Counted from the stretch's first letter, positions 53,362-62,321 are shown. The stretch: DNA of 64,000 nucleotides from Cytobacillus oceanisediminis 2691 (GCF_007678455.1 NZ_VEEP01000009.1:207205-271204), one strand, 5' to 3'. Made by a program: numbers and translations. Notes: a model not told the origin generated them from the sequence alone.

Positions 53362-54753
53362 TTAAAAATCTGCATTCCCTGGTGTACGAGGGAATGGAAT
53401 GACATCACGGATGTTCTTCATCCCGGTTAAATACATGACAAGTCGTTCGAACCCAATTCCATAGCCGGAATGCTTGGTGCTGCCGTATTTTCTAAGCTCG
53501 AGATACCACCAGTAGTCTTCTTCGGCCATACCAAGTTCTTTAATCCGTTCTGCAAGGGCATCTTCTCTTTCTTCACGCTGGCTTCCGCCGATTAACTCGC
53601 CTATGCCGGGAACCAAAAGGTCGGTCGCAGCAACAGTCTTGCCATCCTCATTCGCTCTCATATAAAATGCCTTGATGTCTTTCGGATAGTCAGTTACGAA
53701 GACAGGGCGCTTATAAATTTCCTCGCTAAGATAACGTTCATGTTCTGTTTGCAAATCAGTACCCCATTCTACAGGGTATTCAAATTGCTTACCAGAGTTC
53801 TTTAATAATTCAACAGCTTCGCTATAAGTAACCCTTCCGAAATCAGAATTTAATGCATTCTGCAATCTTTCAACAAGTGTTTTATCGATAAAGCTGTTGA
53901 AGAAGGCCATTTCTTCTGGTGCATGTTCAAAAACGTAATCAATGACATACTTAATCATTTCTTCTCCAAGGTCCATGATATCCGGTAATTCCGCAAAGGC
54001 AACTTCCGGCTCGACCATCCAGAATTCTGCAGCATGTCGTGCAGTATTCGAATTTTCTGCCCTGAATGTCGGGCCAAAGGTATACACATTACGGAAAGCA
54101 AGAGCAAAGCTTTCGGCATTCAATTGACCGCTCACGGTTAAGTTGGTTTCTTTGCCGAAGAAATCAGCACTTTCATCCACGTTACCGTCTTCTGTTTTTG
54201 GCAGCTTGTTCAAGTCCATTGATGTCACGCGGAACATTTCCCCTGCCCCTTCAGTATCGCTTCCAGTAATGATTGGTGTATGTACATAAACAAACCCTTT
54301 GTCCTGGAAGAATTTATGAAGAGCATAGGATGCAACAGATCTTACTCTGAAAACGGCTGAGAAGGCATTGGCTCTCGGACGCAAGTGAGCGATTGTCCTT
54401 AAGTATTCCAGCGTATGGCGCTTTTTTTGTATAGGATAATCTGTATCCGATAAACCTTCGACGACAATTTTTGTCGCTTTAATTTCAAAAGGCTGTTTCA
54501 TTTCTGGAGTTGGAACAAATTCACCTTCCACTAGAACAGAAGAGCTGATAGGCAACTTTGTTATTTCTTTGAAGTTATCAAGCGTATCCTCAAAAACAAT
54601 TTGTACACTCTTAAAGAATGTACCATCATTTAACTCCATGAAGCCGATCGTTTTGGAATCGCGAAGAGTGCGGATCCATCCTGTTAATTGAACAGTTTTG
54701 TCTTTATAACTATCTTGATTTCTGTATAGATCTTTTACTACAGTCTTGATCAT
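53362..54753 (-). CDS. asnS: Asparagine-tRNA ligase
   Basis: A 463-residue class IIb synthetase: an OB-fold anticodon-binding domain (from about [18 protein letters not shown]), then the catalytic core with motif 2 ([21 protein letters not shown]) and motif 3 ([11 protein letters not shown]). AsnS rather than AspS is supported by the T-box with an AAC triplet. The frame extends to 54846 across the leader terminator, but AAGGAGG lies before the ATG at 54753, which gives the normal N terminus. Confidence 0.95.
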   Translation of the reverse strand: MIKTVVKDLYRNQDSYKDKTVQLTGWIRTLRDSKTIGFMELNDGTFFKSVQIVFEDTLDNFKEITKLPISSSVLVEGEFVPTPEMKQPFEIKATKIVVEGLSDTDYPIQKKRHTLEYLRTIAHLRPRANAFSAVFRVRSVASYALHKFFQDKGFVYVHTPIITGSDTEGAGEMFRVTSMDLNKLPKTEDGNVDESADFFGKETNLTVSGQLNAESFALAFRNVYTFGPTFRAENSNTARHAAEFWMVEPEVAFAELPDIMDLGEEMIKYVIDYVFEHAPEEMAFFNSFIDKTLVERLQNALNSDFGRVTYSEAVELLKNSGKQFEYPVEWGTDLQTEHERYLSEEIYKRPVFVTDYPKDIKAFYMRANEDGKTVAATDLLVPGIGELIGGSQREEREDALAERIKELGMAEEDYWWYLELRKYGSTKHSGYGIGFERLVMYLTGMKNIRDVIPFPRTPGNADF

Positions 54754-54773
54754 AATAAGCCTCCTTATGGTAA

Positions 54774-55010
54774 CTTTTTGCATTAAAAAAAGCCTTCTAT
54801 CCCCCAAAAAAGGGACGAAAGGCTGAACTTCCGCGGTACCACCCAAATTGTCATAAAATGACCAACTTCATAATTACTTTTCCCAGTCTATAACGTGCTG
54901 GCCACGTCTAAGCCTACTCATGATATCCCTTTCGGTTAGAACTCAAAGGTGTTCTTCATTTATGCATCATCACCAGGCTTCCACCATCCCCGGCTCGCTA
55001 TTGAGTATAG
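54774..55010 (-). promoter_or_regulatory. T-box leader of asnS
   Basis: On the minus strand the antiterminator core GGGTGGTACCGCGG is intact, followed by a terminator made from GAAAGGCTGAAC-type arms and a T run. Upstream lie a stem I with AGTAGGC and a candidate specifier AAC (54935-54937, within CTAACC). Uncharged tRNA-Asn would stabilise the antiterminator and turn asnS on. Confidence 0.9.
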
Positions 55011-55132
55011 CAAAAACTACTTTCCTTTTCATCGATTTAAAATATGCAGTTTATAAAAGGATTTTTACTGTAATAATTTATCACATAATATCATCCTTTG
55101 TCTAGTTGGCCCCTGCTATATAACTATTTTGA

Positions 55133-56038
55133 TCAAACAGTGAAGTGCTTTTTTTGCCTCCTGATTGGAATAGAGATATTGATAGCAATGACTGACATGA
55201 TAATCAACGCGGATCCGAGCAGCTGAATACCGCCCAGCCTGTCGCCATACACCAGCAATCCCAGCATGGTGGCAATGACAGGTTCCAATGTTGCTACAAC
55301 AGCAGCAGTACTGCTTTCTGTTCGTTCAAGGCCCCAGGAGTATGCAAAATAAGCAACCACGGTCGGGAAAATCCCTAACCCTATCGCATAAAGCCACACA
55401 TCCCCGGTGAACAGGACAGCAGCTTTACTGGCTATACCGGTTGTCGGAACCAGTGCAGCAGAGGCCACAAGGAAGGTGTACAAAGTGACTGTAAATGGAT
55501 GGTACCGCCTTAATGCCACCTTCCCAAAAATGCTGTAAAGAGCATAACCGAACCCTGCCCCAAGGCCGATCAGGATACTGGAGACAGAAAAAGACGTTCC
55601 TCCCTGCCCGGTGATGCCTGCAGCAAGTGTACAGCCAATGACTGTCATGACAATCGCCAACAGTTTCTTTCTGTTAATGCTTTCTTTCAGGAAAAGAAAT
55701 GACAAAACCGCCACAAAAGCAGGAGATGTGTACAATAAAGCCACTGCGATCGGAATATTCATCAGATTGATCGCCGTAAAATAAGACCAGTTAAAAAACA
55801 CAATGCTTAAAATTCCAGTACCTACAAAAAGATACAAATCCTTTAACCTTATTTTTAAATGACTTCGGTAAAAAGCAATTCCGACTATTATTAAAACAAT
55901 GGCTGCGGTCAAAACCCGGATGGCCACAATCTCCATGGCACTAAAACCGGCAGTGTTCAGGCCTTTTACAAAGAAACCAATCAAGCCCCACATAGCCGCT
56001 GCAAATGCGATCATAAAATAAGGCATTTTCCCTTTCAT
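55133..56038 (-). CDS. DMT family transporter (EamA), second copy in window
   Basis: A 301-residue protein with ten predicted helices in two EamA repeats (YFMIAFAAAMWGLIGFFV at the N terminus; TLEPVIATMLGLLVYGD in the second half). Substrate unknown. The frame extends to 56104; the ATG at 56038 has GGTGA five bases upstream and gives a normal N terminus. It is not close to the DMT protein at 38.8 kb by eye. It lies downstream of ypwA with no visible terminator between. Confidence 0.87.
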   Translation of the reverse strand: MKGKMPYFMIAFAAAMWGLIGFFVKGLNTAGFSAMEIVAIRVLTAAIVLIIVGIAFYRSHLKIRLKDLYLFVGTGILSIVFFNWSYFTAINLMNIPIAVALLYTSPAFVAVLSFLFLKESINRKKLLAIVMTVIGCTLAAGITGQGGTSFSVSSILIGLGAGFGYALYSIFGKVALRRYHPFTVTLYTFLVASAALVPTTGIASKAAVLFTGDVWLYAIGLGIFPTVVAYFAYSWGLERTESSTAAVVATLEPVIATMLGLLVYGDRLGGIQLLGSALIIMSVIAINISIPIRRQKKHFTV

Positions 56039-56133
56039 ACGTTCACCACACAGATAAGATGACAGAAAGACTGTCATCTTATATTCTAAATGCTGTTCAA
56101 ACAAATTATTTGGTTTAGTTAAAATCCTGGATA

Positions 56134-57642
56134 CTAGACCAGTTGATAAACCTTGCTGTATTTATCGTATAAATAATCCACTAAGTACTGGGCATTGAGT
56201 CCCTCTCCAGTTACATCCGTCAATATTTCAAGCGGCTTTTTCATTTTTCCATGCTTATGGACTTTCTCAGTCATCCACTCTTTAATCGGCTGAAGGTTTC
56301 CTTGTTCCAGGAGTTCCTCATAGTCAGGTAAGTCTTTGAGCATGGCATGCTTGAATTGCGCTGCATACATATATCCTAAGGCATAGGATGGGAAGTAGCC
56401 AAAGCTGCCTCCTGCCCAGTGGACATCCTGAAGGACACCTACTGCATCATTTTCAGGTCTGATGCCAAGATATTGCTCATACTTGTCATTCCAGATTTGC
56501 GGCAAGTCCTTGACTTCAATCTCATCGTTGAACAAGCCTTTCTCAATTTCATAACGGACCATTACATGCAGCGGGTAAGTTAGCTCATCGGCTTCAATTC
56601 TGATCAAGCTTGGCTTGGACTCATTGACTGCACGATAAAAGTCCTCGACATCCACTCCCGAAAACTGCCCTTCTGAATAATCCTGAAGCAAACTGTAATT
56701 ATGCTTCCAGAAAGAATAATTGCGTCCGACAAAGTTTTCATAGAAAAGCGACTGTGATTCATGGATTCCCATTGAAGTGCCAGAGCTCATAGGCGTACCG
56801 ACCAGATCTTCGGAAATATTTTGTTCATATAGAGCATGGCCGCCTTCATGAATGGTCCCAAATACCGCTGTCCTGAAATCTGATTCGTCATATTTCGTCG
56901 TTACCCTTACATCTCCTGGGTTTAAGCCCATCGCAAATGGGTGTACCGTTTCATCAAGACGGCCAGCATCAAAATCGTATCCCATTTGTTCAAGGATTTC
57001 CAGGCTGAATGCACGCTGCTTCTCTTTAGGGAAATGACGGAACAGGAACCCAGTCTCCGGTTTTTCAGTTGAGCTTGATATCTGCTGTACAAGCGGAACA
57101 ATCTTCTTGCGCAGGTCACCAAACACCTGGTCCAAAACCTCGACGGTGACGCCTGGTTCATACATATCTAGCAAAGTATTGTACTTATTTCCTTCATAAC
57201 CCCAATATTCAATGAAGCTTTTTGTCGTTTTTACCAGTTTCTCAAGATATGGCTTGAACATTTCAAAATCAGATTTAGCCTTAGCCTCTTCCCAAACTGT
57301 TTCTGCTTTTGATTGCAGGATTACATATTCCCGATATTCTTCTGCAGGAATTTTCTTATTGCGGTCATAATCTTTTCTGCACTCTTCAAGCGTCTTGCGC
57401 GTAATTTCAGATAGATTTTGTTCATTTGAAAGTCTCGCTATGTATGAAGCCATTTCCTCCGATGTTGACATATTGAATACCTCAGATGAAAGAACTCCAA
57501 TCACTTCGGATCGCTGAGCTGCTCCCTTTTTGGGTGCGCCGGTCCTTAAATCCCAATAAATCAAAGAAAGCGCCTCACCATAGGCTGCCATTTTCTTTAC
57601 GTAATCCAAGAAGTTTTTTTCTGTTTGTTTTACTTCACTCAT
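56134..57642 (-). CDS. ypwA: Metallocarboxypeptidase, M32 family (YpwA)
   Basis: A 502-residue cytoplasmic thermostable-carboxypeptidase-1 family enzyme with the zinc motif HEGGH in TIHEGGHALYEQN and the M32 signatures DVRVTTKYDESDF and GVLQDVHWAGGSFGYFPSY. It removes C-terminal residues from peptides. GGGGTG lies six bases before the ATG at 57642; the frame itself opens at a GTG three codons earlier. It may be cotranscribed with the following DMT gene. Confidence 0.93.
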   Translation of the reverse strand: MSEVKQTEKNFLDYVKKMAAYGEALSLIYWDLRTGAPKKGAAQRSEVIGVLSSEVFNMSTSEEMASYIARLSNEQNLSEITRKTLEECRKDYDRNKKIPAEEYREYVILQSKAETVWEEAKAKSDFEMFKPYLEKLVKTTKSFIEYWGYEGNKYNTLLDMYEPGVTVEVLDQVFGDLRKKIVPLVQQISSSTEKPETGFLFRHFPKEKQRAFSLEILEQMGYDFDAGRLDETVHPFAMGLNPGDVRVTTKYDESDFRTAVFGTIHEGGHALYEQNISEDLVGTPMSSGTSMGIHESQSLFYENFVGRNYSFWKHNYSLLQDYSEGQFSGVDVEDFYRAVNESKPSLIRIEADELTYPLHVMVRYEIEKGLFNDEIEVKDLPQIWNDKYEQYLGIRPENDAVGVLQDVHWAGGSFGYFPSYALGYMYAAQFKHAMLKDLPDYEELLEQGNLQPIKEWMTEKVHKHGKMKKPLEILTDVTGEGLNAQYLVDYLYDKYSKVYQLV

Positions 57643-57751
57643 CCGTTTCACCCCATTTTATCTGTTTCCATCATCTTATCATACTTTTCTGATATTTTGG
57701 TTTACGAAATTCAGAAAGGCTTTTTTCGCCTTGTTTGTTGCTTTTAATGCA

Positions 57752-57781
57752 TAAAAAAACAACAGGCGAACCTGTTGTTTT
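57752..57781 (-). terminator. Terminator of the lone DUF2249 gene
   Basis: On the minus strand AAACAACAGG-TTCG-CCTGTTGTTT is followed by a T run; the UUCG loop is especially stable. Confidence 0.88.
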
Positions 57782-57806
57782 CATGGAATCAGAGGTTATA
57801 TTTCTT

Positions 57807-58040
57807 TTATTTCCTTTTCCCGATTGCTACACGCCATGTTTCCGGGCCTTCTTCAAGATACTCCCATGAAAAAGCTTCTGGGCGTTCCATCATGAACTGA
57901 TATTGAAGCGGCCTTGGGTCATGGTCATTGACAATTTGCATGAATTCTCCTGGCTTAAGTGAATCAAAGTTTTGGAATATAGTAGGGTGTTTTTCCCGTG
58001 GTGCAAAATCAGGAACATTGATAATTACGTTGAAAGTCAT
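57807..58040 (-). CDS. DUF2249 protein (lone copy)
   Basis: A 77-residue DUF2249 (TusA/SirA-like fold) protein: VPDFAPREKHPTIFQNFDSL and IVNDHDPRPLQYQF carry the family core. DUF2249 domains occur with hemerythrin, ScdA/RIC and NO-related genes, suggesting a part in Fe-S or NO stress, but no activity is established. It is monocistronic with a Crp/Fnr-type promoter (58079-58121) and strong ribosome site AAGGAG. It lies next to norB. Confidence 0.85.
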   Translation of the reverse strand: MTFNVIINVPDFAPREKHPTIFQNFDSLKPGEFMQIVNDHDPRPLQYQFMMERPEAFSWEYLEEGPETWRVAIGKRK

Positions 58041-58078
58041 TTCCCTCTCTCCTTCGAATCTATTTTCTTTTCATTTTC

Positions 58079-58121
58079 ATTATAGAACCGACCCGTACCC
58101 CAGGTAGTGAGCGCCGTCACA
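58079..58121 (-). promoter_or_regulatory. Class II Crp/Fnr-type promoter of the lone DUF2249 gene
   Basis: On the minus strand TGTGA-N6-TCACT (58106-58121) lies upstream of a perfect TATAAT (58079-58084). The expected start near 58072 is 41.5 bp from the box centre, the classic activator distance. Confidence 0.75.
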
Positions 58122-58234
58122 GTTCTACTATGACATCCCTCATTCATGACTTGCCTTAATTCAGTCGAAAAATCGACTTTTAAAAAAGGAACTCCGGGCA
58201 AGAACAAGAATTATTTTAATAGGGAGGGATCTAT

Positions 58235-58369
58235 TTGAAAGAATTGGTTGGAAACTGTGATAAATGCGGAAAAGAAATTTATTGCATGGACGGCTTTTTG
58301 AATGGAATACATGAACATGGTAAATTGCTTTGTTTTGAATGCGAAAAAAACACCAAAGAAGAGTCGTAG
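58235..58369 (+). CDS. Small double-CxxC protein beside norB, 44 residues
   Basis: A 44-residue protein with CDKCGKE and CFECEKN, two CxxC pairs about 22 residues apart, forming a probable zinc ribbon. It starts with TTG and has GGGAGGG at good spacing. It is divergent from the lone DUF2249 gene and converges on norB. The family is not known to me. It may belong to the NO/low-oxygen module by position only. Confidence 0.62.
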   Translation: MKELVGNCDKCGKEIYCMDGFLNGIHEHGKLLCFECEKNTKEES

Positions 58370-58440
58370 TCAGAAAGTCTCAATCGCGTTTTCGGCCAGC
58401 TCAAGTCGTTCTTTGACTCAATTGGCCGGACCGATCAAGT

Positions 58441-58479
58441 AAAGAAACCGCAAAGCGATATCACTTTGCGGTTTCTTTG
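58441..58479 (-). terminator. Bidirectional terminator at the norB end
   Basis: AAAGAAACCGCAAAG and its complement form a 15-bp-class stem around CGATATCA, with T-rich tails. Confidence 0.88.
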
Positions 58480-58480
58480 T

Positions 58481-60844
58481 TTATTCTTCTTCGACTGCAA
58501 GGTCTTTAACAGGAAGCTTTTCTTCTTCCTTGTGGGTTACTTTTCTCAGATTGAAAAGCGCCTTAATGCTGAATACTGCCAGGGCTGCAACACCAATCAA
58601 GAAAATCGTGTCCGGAATGGCCCTTAATGTCAGCAGCATTTGGACTGTATCCTGCTGCAGGAATGCAGCTGAACGGGAAGCAGCATATCCATTAAAGAAA
58701 GCCTCTTTAATCTGAAGGTAACCAACCGGAAGCAAGGATAGGAATACCATGCCCGCCAGGCCGACGTTCAGCATGATGACGATGAATTTGACCCATTTAT
58801 CGCTCCATTTTTCAGGCTTGACGATATTACGCAATGAGTAGATCAGCACCGCTCCTGCAAACATGCCATAAACGCCCATCATTGAAGCGTGGCCATGTGT
58901 TGGAGTAAGGAACTGTCCGTGTTCAAAGAAGCTGACTGCCGGCAGGTTGATCAGGAAGCCCAATACACCAGCACCGACAAGGTTCCAAACTGCTACCGAA
59001 ATCAAGAACCAGAACGTGCCTTTGTATGGGAAATCCACACCGCCGTCACGCATCATTTTATATTGTTCATACGCCTCTAAAATCAACAGAGTCAATGGAA
59101 TGACTTCAAGTGCTGAAAAGACTGCTCCCAATGCGATCCATACTTCAGCTGACCCGTTGTAATAGTAGTGGTGACCGATCCCGATGACGCCTGCTCCCAT
59201 CAGCAGGATCAACTGGAAGTACAATGCCCTTACAGTCGATTTCTTTGTCACAAGCTTCATTTGCACCATCAAGAAACCAATGACAACGACTGCGAAAACC
59301 TCGAAAATTCCTTCTACCCATAAATGGATGATCCACCAGCGCCAGTAGTCGGCAAAAGTATAATGTGTACCCGGATTGATCATGAAAGCAAAGAAGTAAA
59401 ATGCCGGGACTGCGATTGCCGAGTAGAATAACAGGTGAATCAAGCCACCTTTGTCAGACTCCCTCTTCAGTCCGCTCTTGATGCCGCGGAATACGATGAA
59501 TAACCAAATCAGCATGCCGACAGCGAGTATGAATTGCCAGATGCGTCCAAGTTCAAGATATTCCCATCCCTGATGTCCAAGCAGGAACCAATTGTTGCCC
59601 AGGTAACCGTTGGCACCAAGCCATTGGCCAATCATGCTGCCAGCGACAAGTACAACCAATGCCCAGAACAATATATCGACAAGCAATCCCTGGCGTTTCG
59701 GCTCATGTCCTCCTACAAGCGGTGCCACGAAAATTCCCATGCCAAGCCATGCTGTCGCTATCCAGAAAATAGCAAGCTGCAAGTGGAAACCTTTCGTGAT
59801 GTTAAATGGAAGGATGTCATGGACCCATTTCATCCCGAAGAAACTGTCAGGTTCGATATAATAGTGTGCCAATAATGCACCAAACATGGACTGGACAAAG
59901 AACAAAACAGATACAATCGCAAAATATTTGGCTGTTTTCCTTTGCGAAGAAGTCAGCGGCATCTTCTTCAAATCAATCTTAGGGAAGTTGCCCTCGGTAT
60001 ATGCCTCCTGCATACCAAGATGATAGCGATAGAAAACAAACAGGATCAAGCCTACAAAGAAAATCAATAAGGTTACGCTTGCACCGCTCCACCAGACGGC
60101 CGAGAATGACATTGTGTTTCCAGCGTCTTCATAATATGGCCAGTTATTTGTATAAGTGATTTTATCATCAGGTCTTTGGGTACTTGATAACCACGCTGTC
60201 CAGAAGAAGAAATCAGAGATCTGTCCAATCTGGTCACCCTTAGCTACCCAGGCACGCTCTCCATCCGGCATATGCTTTTCCTGGATCAAGCCTGCCTTAA
60301 GGCCCCAATCATCACCCTTCGTAAAAATAGTATGGTAAAACTCTTTTACCTTTTGATGCCCGAACACTTGTGCATCAGTCAATACCAAATGGTCTTCATC
60401 CGGATCATAACGATTCTCCCGCATTTCCTTCATGACCCGTTCCCGGATGATTGTCTGGTCATCCTTGTTCAAATCTTTAAAGTCCTTCTGATATTCTTCC
60501 TGAGACCTGAAATCCTGCATACCTTCAGTGTATATCTCAAGCGCTTCTGCCGTATAGTCTGGGCCCATATATGACCCATGGCCCAACACTGTTCCATAAT
60601 CCATCAGGCCGTACTTCTGGAATACCGCCTGGCCGCCTACGATACTATCTTTCGTAAAAATGACATCCCCTTTTTCGCTTGTAACTTCAAGCGGCCTCGG
60701 AGCCATTTCTTTAAAGATCCAGTAACCCCCTGTCAGGAGTACTGTAAAGCTTAATAATAAAGTAATAATGAGTACAGATTTCAGCAGTGAGTTTCTATTT
60801 TTCTTGACTACTGCCTTTGTGGATGTCCCATGCTGGATTTCCAT
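58481..60844 (-). CDS. norB: Quinol-dependent nitric oxide reductase (qNOR)
   Basis: A 787-residue single-chain NO reductase: an N-terminal anchor and extracytoplasmic domain (about 15-250) replacing NorC, then a heme-copper-like core of about 13 helices. Haem and FeB ligands are in HDILPFNITKGFHLQLAIFW, the HLWVEGIFEV block (the Glu is typical of NORs), and HHYYYNGS. It reduces two NO to N2O with electrons from quinol, for denitrification or NO defence. It is divergent from a Crp/Fnr gene. GGAAGGGG precedes the ATG. Confidence 0.94.
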   Translation of the reverse strand: MEIQHGTSTKAVVKKNRNSLLKSVLIITLLLSFTVLLTGGYWIFKEMAPRPLEVTSEKGDVIFTKDSIVGGQAVFQKYGLMDYGTVLGHGSYMGPDYTAEALEIYTEGMQDFRSQEEYQKDFKDLNKDDQTIIRERVMKEMRENRYDPDEDHLVLTDAQVFGHQKVKEFYHTIFTKGDDWGLKAGLIQEKHMPDGERAWVAKGDQIGQISDFFFWTAWLSSTQRPDDKITYTNNWPYYEDAGNTMSFSAVWWSGASVTLLIFFVGLILFVFYRYHLGMQEAYTEGNFPKIDLKKMPLTSSQRKTAKYFAIVSVLFFVQSMFGALLAHYYIEPDSFFGMKWVHDILPFNITKGFHLQLAIFWIATAWLGMGIFVAPLVGGHEPKRQGLLVDILFWALVVLVAGSMIGQWLGANGYLGNNWFLLGHQGWEYLELGRIWQFILAVGMLIWLFIVFRGIKSGLKRESDKGGLIHLLFYSAIAVPAFYFFAFMINPGTHYTFADYWRWWIIHLWVEGIFEVFAVVVIGFLMVQMKLVTKKSTVRALYFQLILLMGAGVIGIGHHYYYNGSAEVWIALGAVFSALEVIPLTLLILEAYEQYKMMRDGGVDFPYKGTFWFLISVAVWNLVGAGVLGFLINLPAVSFFEHGQFLTPTHGHASMMGVYGMFAGAVLIYSLRNIVKPEKWSDKWVKFIVIMLNVGLAGMVFLSLLPVGYLQIKEAFFNGYAASRSAAFLQQDTVQMLLTLRAIPDTIFLIGVAALAVFSIKALFNLRKVTHKEEEKLPVKDLAVEEE

Positions 60845-60909
60845 CTTCCCTGCATCCCCTTCCTAATTTGTTTTACATACCAAGCTTAAAGCGAAATGAA
60901 AATGGAGTT

Positions 60910-60967
60910 TGTGAACTACCTCATGCAGCAGGTGTGATATTTCCCACAGCAGTGAGAATTATTTTCA
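60910..60967. promoter_or_regulatory. Crp/Fnr-like and Fur-like boxes between norB and the regulator gene
   Basis: TGTGA-N6-CCACA at 60933-60948 has one mismatch to the Fnr palindrome; a weaker TGTGA-N6-TCATG lies at 60910-60925, with TAAGCT (60883-60888, minus strand) at class II distance. TGAGAATTATTTTCA at 60953-60967 fits the Fur 7-1-7 pattern at 12 of 14. Confidence 0.55.
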
Positions 60968-61064
60968 AGAAAACTTCAAAATATGATTCAGGTCACTTAG
61001 CACTCACTTTGCAGTTGATAAAATCTATAGTAGAAACTTAAACCGAAATAAGGAGCAGATTCAT

Positions 61065-61754
61065 ATGCATATATCCCAAATCAGGCAGCAATTAAAGGCA
61101 GTTCCTATTTTTAAAGAACTATCTCCAGAGGAACTTGATCCGATCGTTGAAATTGCCCAGCCACGATTCTTTAAAAATAAAATGTATGCGTTCATGCAGG
61201 GGGACCCGCTTGACCGTGTGTTCTTCATCCATTCAGGGAAGGTGAAAATCTATAAGACCGATTCATCCGGAAGAGAACAGATAGTTTCCGTTCTGGAGAC
61301 TGGAGAAATGTTCCCTCATGCCGGCTTCTTTAGAAAAGGCCAGTATCCAGCACATGCAGAAATGATGGAAGACACTCAAATGATTGTCGTGCCAATATCT
61401 AGATTCGAAGAAATCCTGGTATCCTATCCCGAGCTTTCCATTAAGTTATTCAGGGTTCTGGGAGAAAAAATCATTGATTTACAAGCTCGTCTTGAAGAAC
61501 AAATCCTCCATAATACGTACGAGCAAATCATTATGCTCTTGCTGAGGCTTTGCAAAACAAATGGCGAAAAGCTGGAACGTGGCTTTAAATTGACCACCCA
61601 TTTCACTAATAAAGAATTCGCCAACATGATTGGAACCTCACGCGAAACCGTCAGCAGGACAATCAATTATTTAAAAAAGAAGGAATTTATAAGTGTTGAG
61701 ATGGATGGCACCTACTTGATCGACCATGAAAAATTGCATCAGGAATTATTTTGA
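61065..61754 (+). CDS. Crp/Fnr family transcriptional regulator
   Basis: A 229-residue regulator: cyclic-nucleotide-type beta-roll (about 15-125), dimer helix (about 128-155), winged helix with the recognition helix in GTSRETVSRTINYLKKKEF. The R-E-x2-S-R pattern suits TGTGA-type half sites. There is one Cys (in RLCKTNG), so it cannot carry the 4Fe-4S cluster of Fnr; a haem or other NO/redox cofactor, as in DNR-type regulators, is more likely (inference). It sits between norB and the DUF2249 operon, whose promoters carry matching boxes. AAGGAG precedes the ATG. Confidence 0.9.
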   Translation: MHISQIRQQLKAVPIFKELSPEELDPIVEIAQPRFFKNKMYAFMQGDPLDRVFFIHSGKVKIYKTDSSGREQIVSVLETGEMFPHAGFFRKGQYPAHAEMMEDTQMIVVPISRFEEILVSYPELSIKLFRVLGEKIIDLQARLEEQILHNTYEQIIMLLLRLCKTNGEKLERGFKLTTHFTNKEFANMIGTSRETVSRTINYLKKKEFISVEMDGTYLIDHEKLHQELF

Positions 61755-61778
61755 CCACTTGCAAAAAATCTCTTGTTA

Positions 61779-61825
61779 AGTGATTCACATCACGGAAGTT
61801 TATATTGAAAATGATTATCATTTAA
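61779..61825 (+). promoter_or_regulatory. Dual Crp/Fnr-type and Fur-type promoter of the DUF2249 operon
   Basis: AGTGA-N6-TCACG (61779-61794, core GTGA-N6-TCAC intact) is centred 41.5 bp from the start predicted by TATCAT (61816-61821). The Fur-like 15-mer TGAAAATGATTATCA (61806-61820) has 13 of 14 matches and overlaps that -10, so Fur would block the promoter. Confidence 0.7.
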
Positions 61826-61859
61826 CTATACCAACTATCGTATCGAGGAGTGGAATCCA

Positions 61860-62099
61860 ATGGAACAAAAAACGATTGAACTGGATGTCAGAGAAGATAT
61901 CAATAACAAGCTGGAGCCTTTCCAGAAAATCATGGAGGCGATTGGGGAGTTGAACTTGAACGATGTGCTTGTGCTTCATGCCCCCTTCAAGCCTGTTCCC
62001 CTCTATGGAGTTTTAAGGGCAAAAGGGTTTGACCATGAGGTTGAAAAAATTGAAGCTAAACATTATAAAATCATTTTCACCAAAACGGGAGGAAAATAA
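61860..62099 (+). CDS. DUF2249 protein, first gene of the operon
   Basis: A 79-residue DUF2249-type protein; LDVREDINNKLEPFQKIM and LVLHAPFKPVPLYGVLRAKGF carry the core, a TusA-like two-layer fold. It has no conserved Cys, so it is not a TusA-type sulfur carrier. It is the first of four closely spaced genes (DUF2249, DUF2249, 12-helix protein, DUF59). AGGAG lies before the ATG. The role is unknown; the promoter argues for low-oxygen and low-iron expression. Confidence 0.85.
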   Translation: MEQKTIELDVREDINNKLEPFQKIMEAIGELNLNDVLVLHAPFKPVPLYGVLRAKGFDHEVEKIEAKHYKIIFTKTGGK

Positions 62100-62100
62100 G

Positions 62101-62316
62101 ATGGTACTTGATAATAGAGGGCTAGAGCCGCCTCAGCCAATGATGCGGACCCTCGCTGCACTGGAGGAGCTTGATGAGGGACAGACACTGACCATCATAA
62201 ATGACCGTCGACCTATGTTTCTGTTCGAGCAGCTGGATGAACTGGGGTACCTTTATTTGACAGAACAACAGGAAGACGGAAGTTACCGTGTGACGATTTC
62301 CCGAAAAGCGGGGTGA
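62101..62316 (+). CDS. DUF2249 protein, second gene of the operon
   Basis: A 71-residue DUF2249-type protein: GLEPPQPMMRTLAALEEL and TIINDRRPMFLFEQLDELG carry the core. It starts one base after the previous stop codon; GGGAGG lies within the end of that gene. The frame opens earlier in another reading (62029), but the ATG at 62101 is clearly right. It differs enough from its neighbour and from the copy at 57.8 kb that the three are old paralogs, perhaps forming a heteromer (inference). Confidence 0.85.
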   Translation: MVLDNRGLEPPQPMMRTLAALEELDEGQTLTIINDRRPMFLFEQLDELGYLYLTEQQEDGSYRVTISRKAG

Positions 62317-62321
62317 TTTAA

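Noticed and set aside
54754..54846. Extended N terminus of asnS
   Set aside because: These codons cover the T-box terminator; the ATG at 54753 has the ribosome site.
58481..60844. Reading the 787-residue protein as a cytochrome oxidase
   Set aside because: The fused N-terminal domain, length and Glu-containing catalytic region fit quinol NO reductase.
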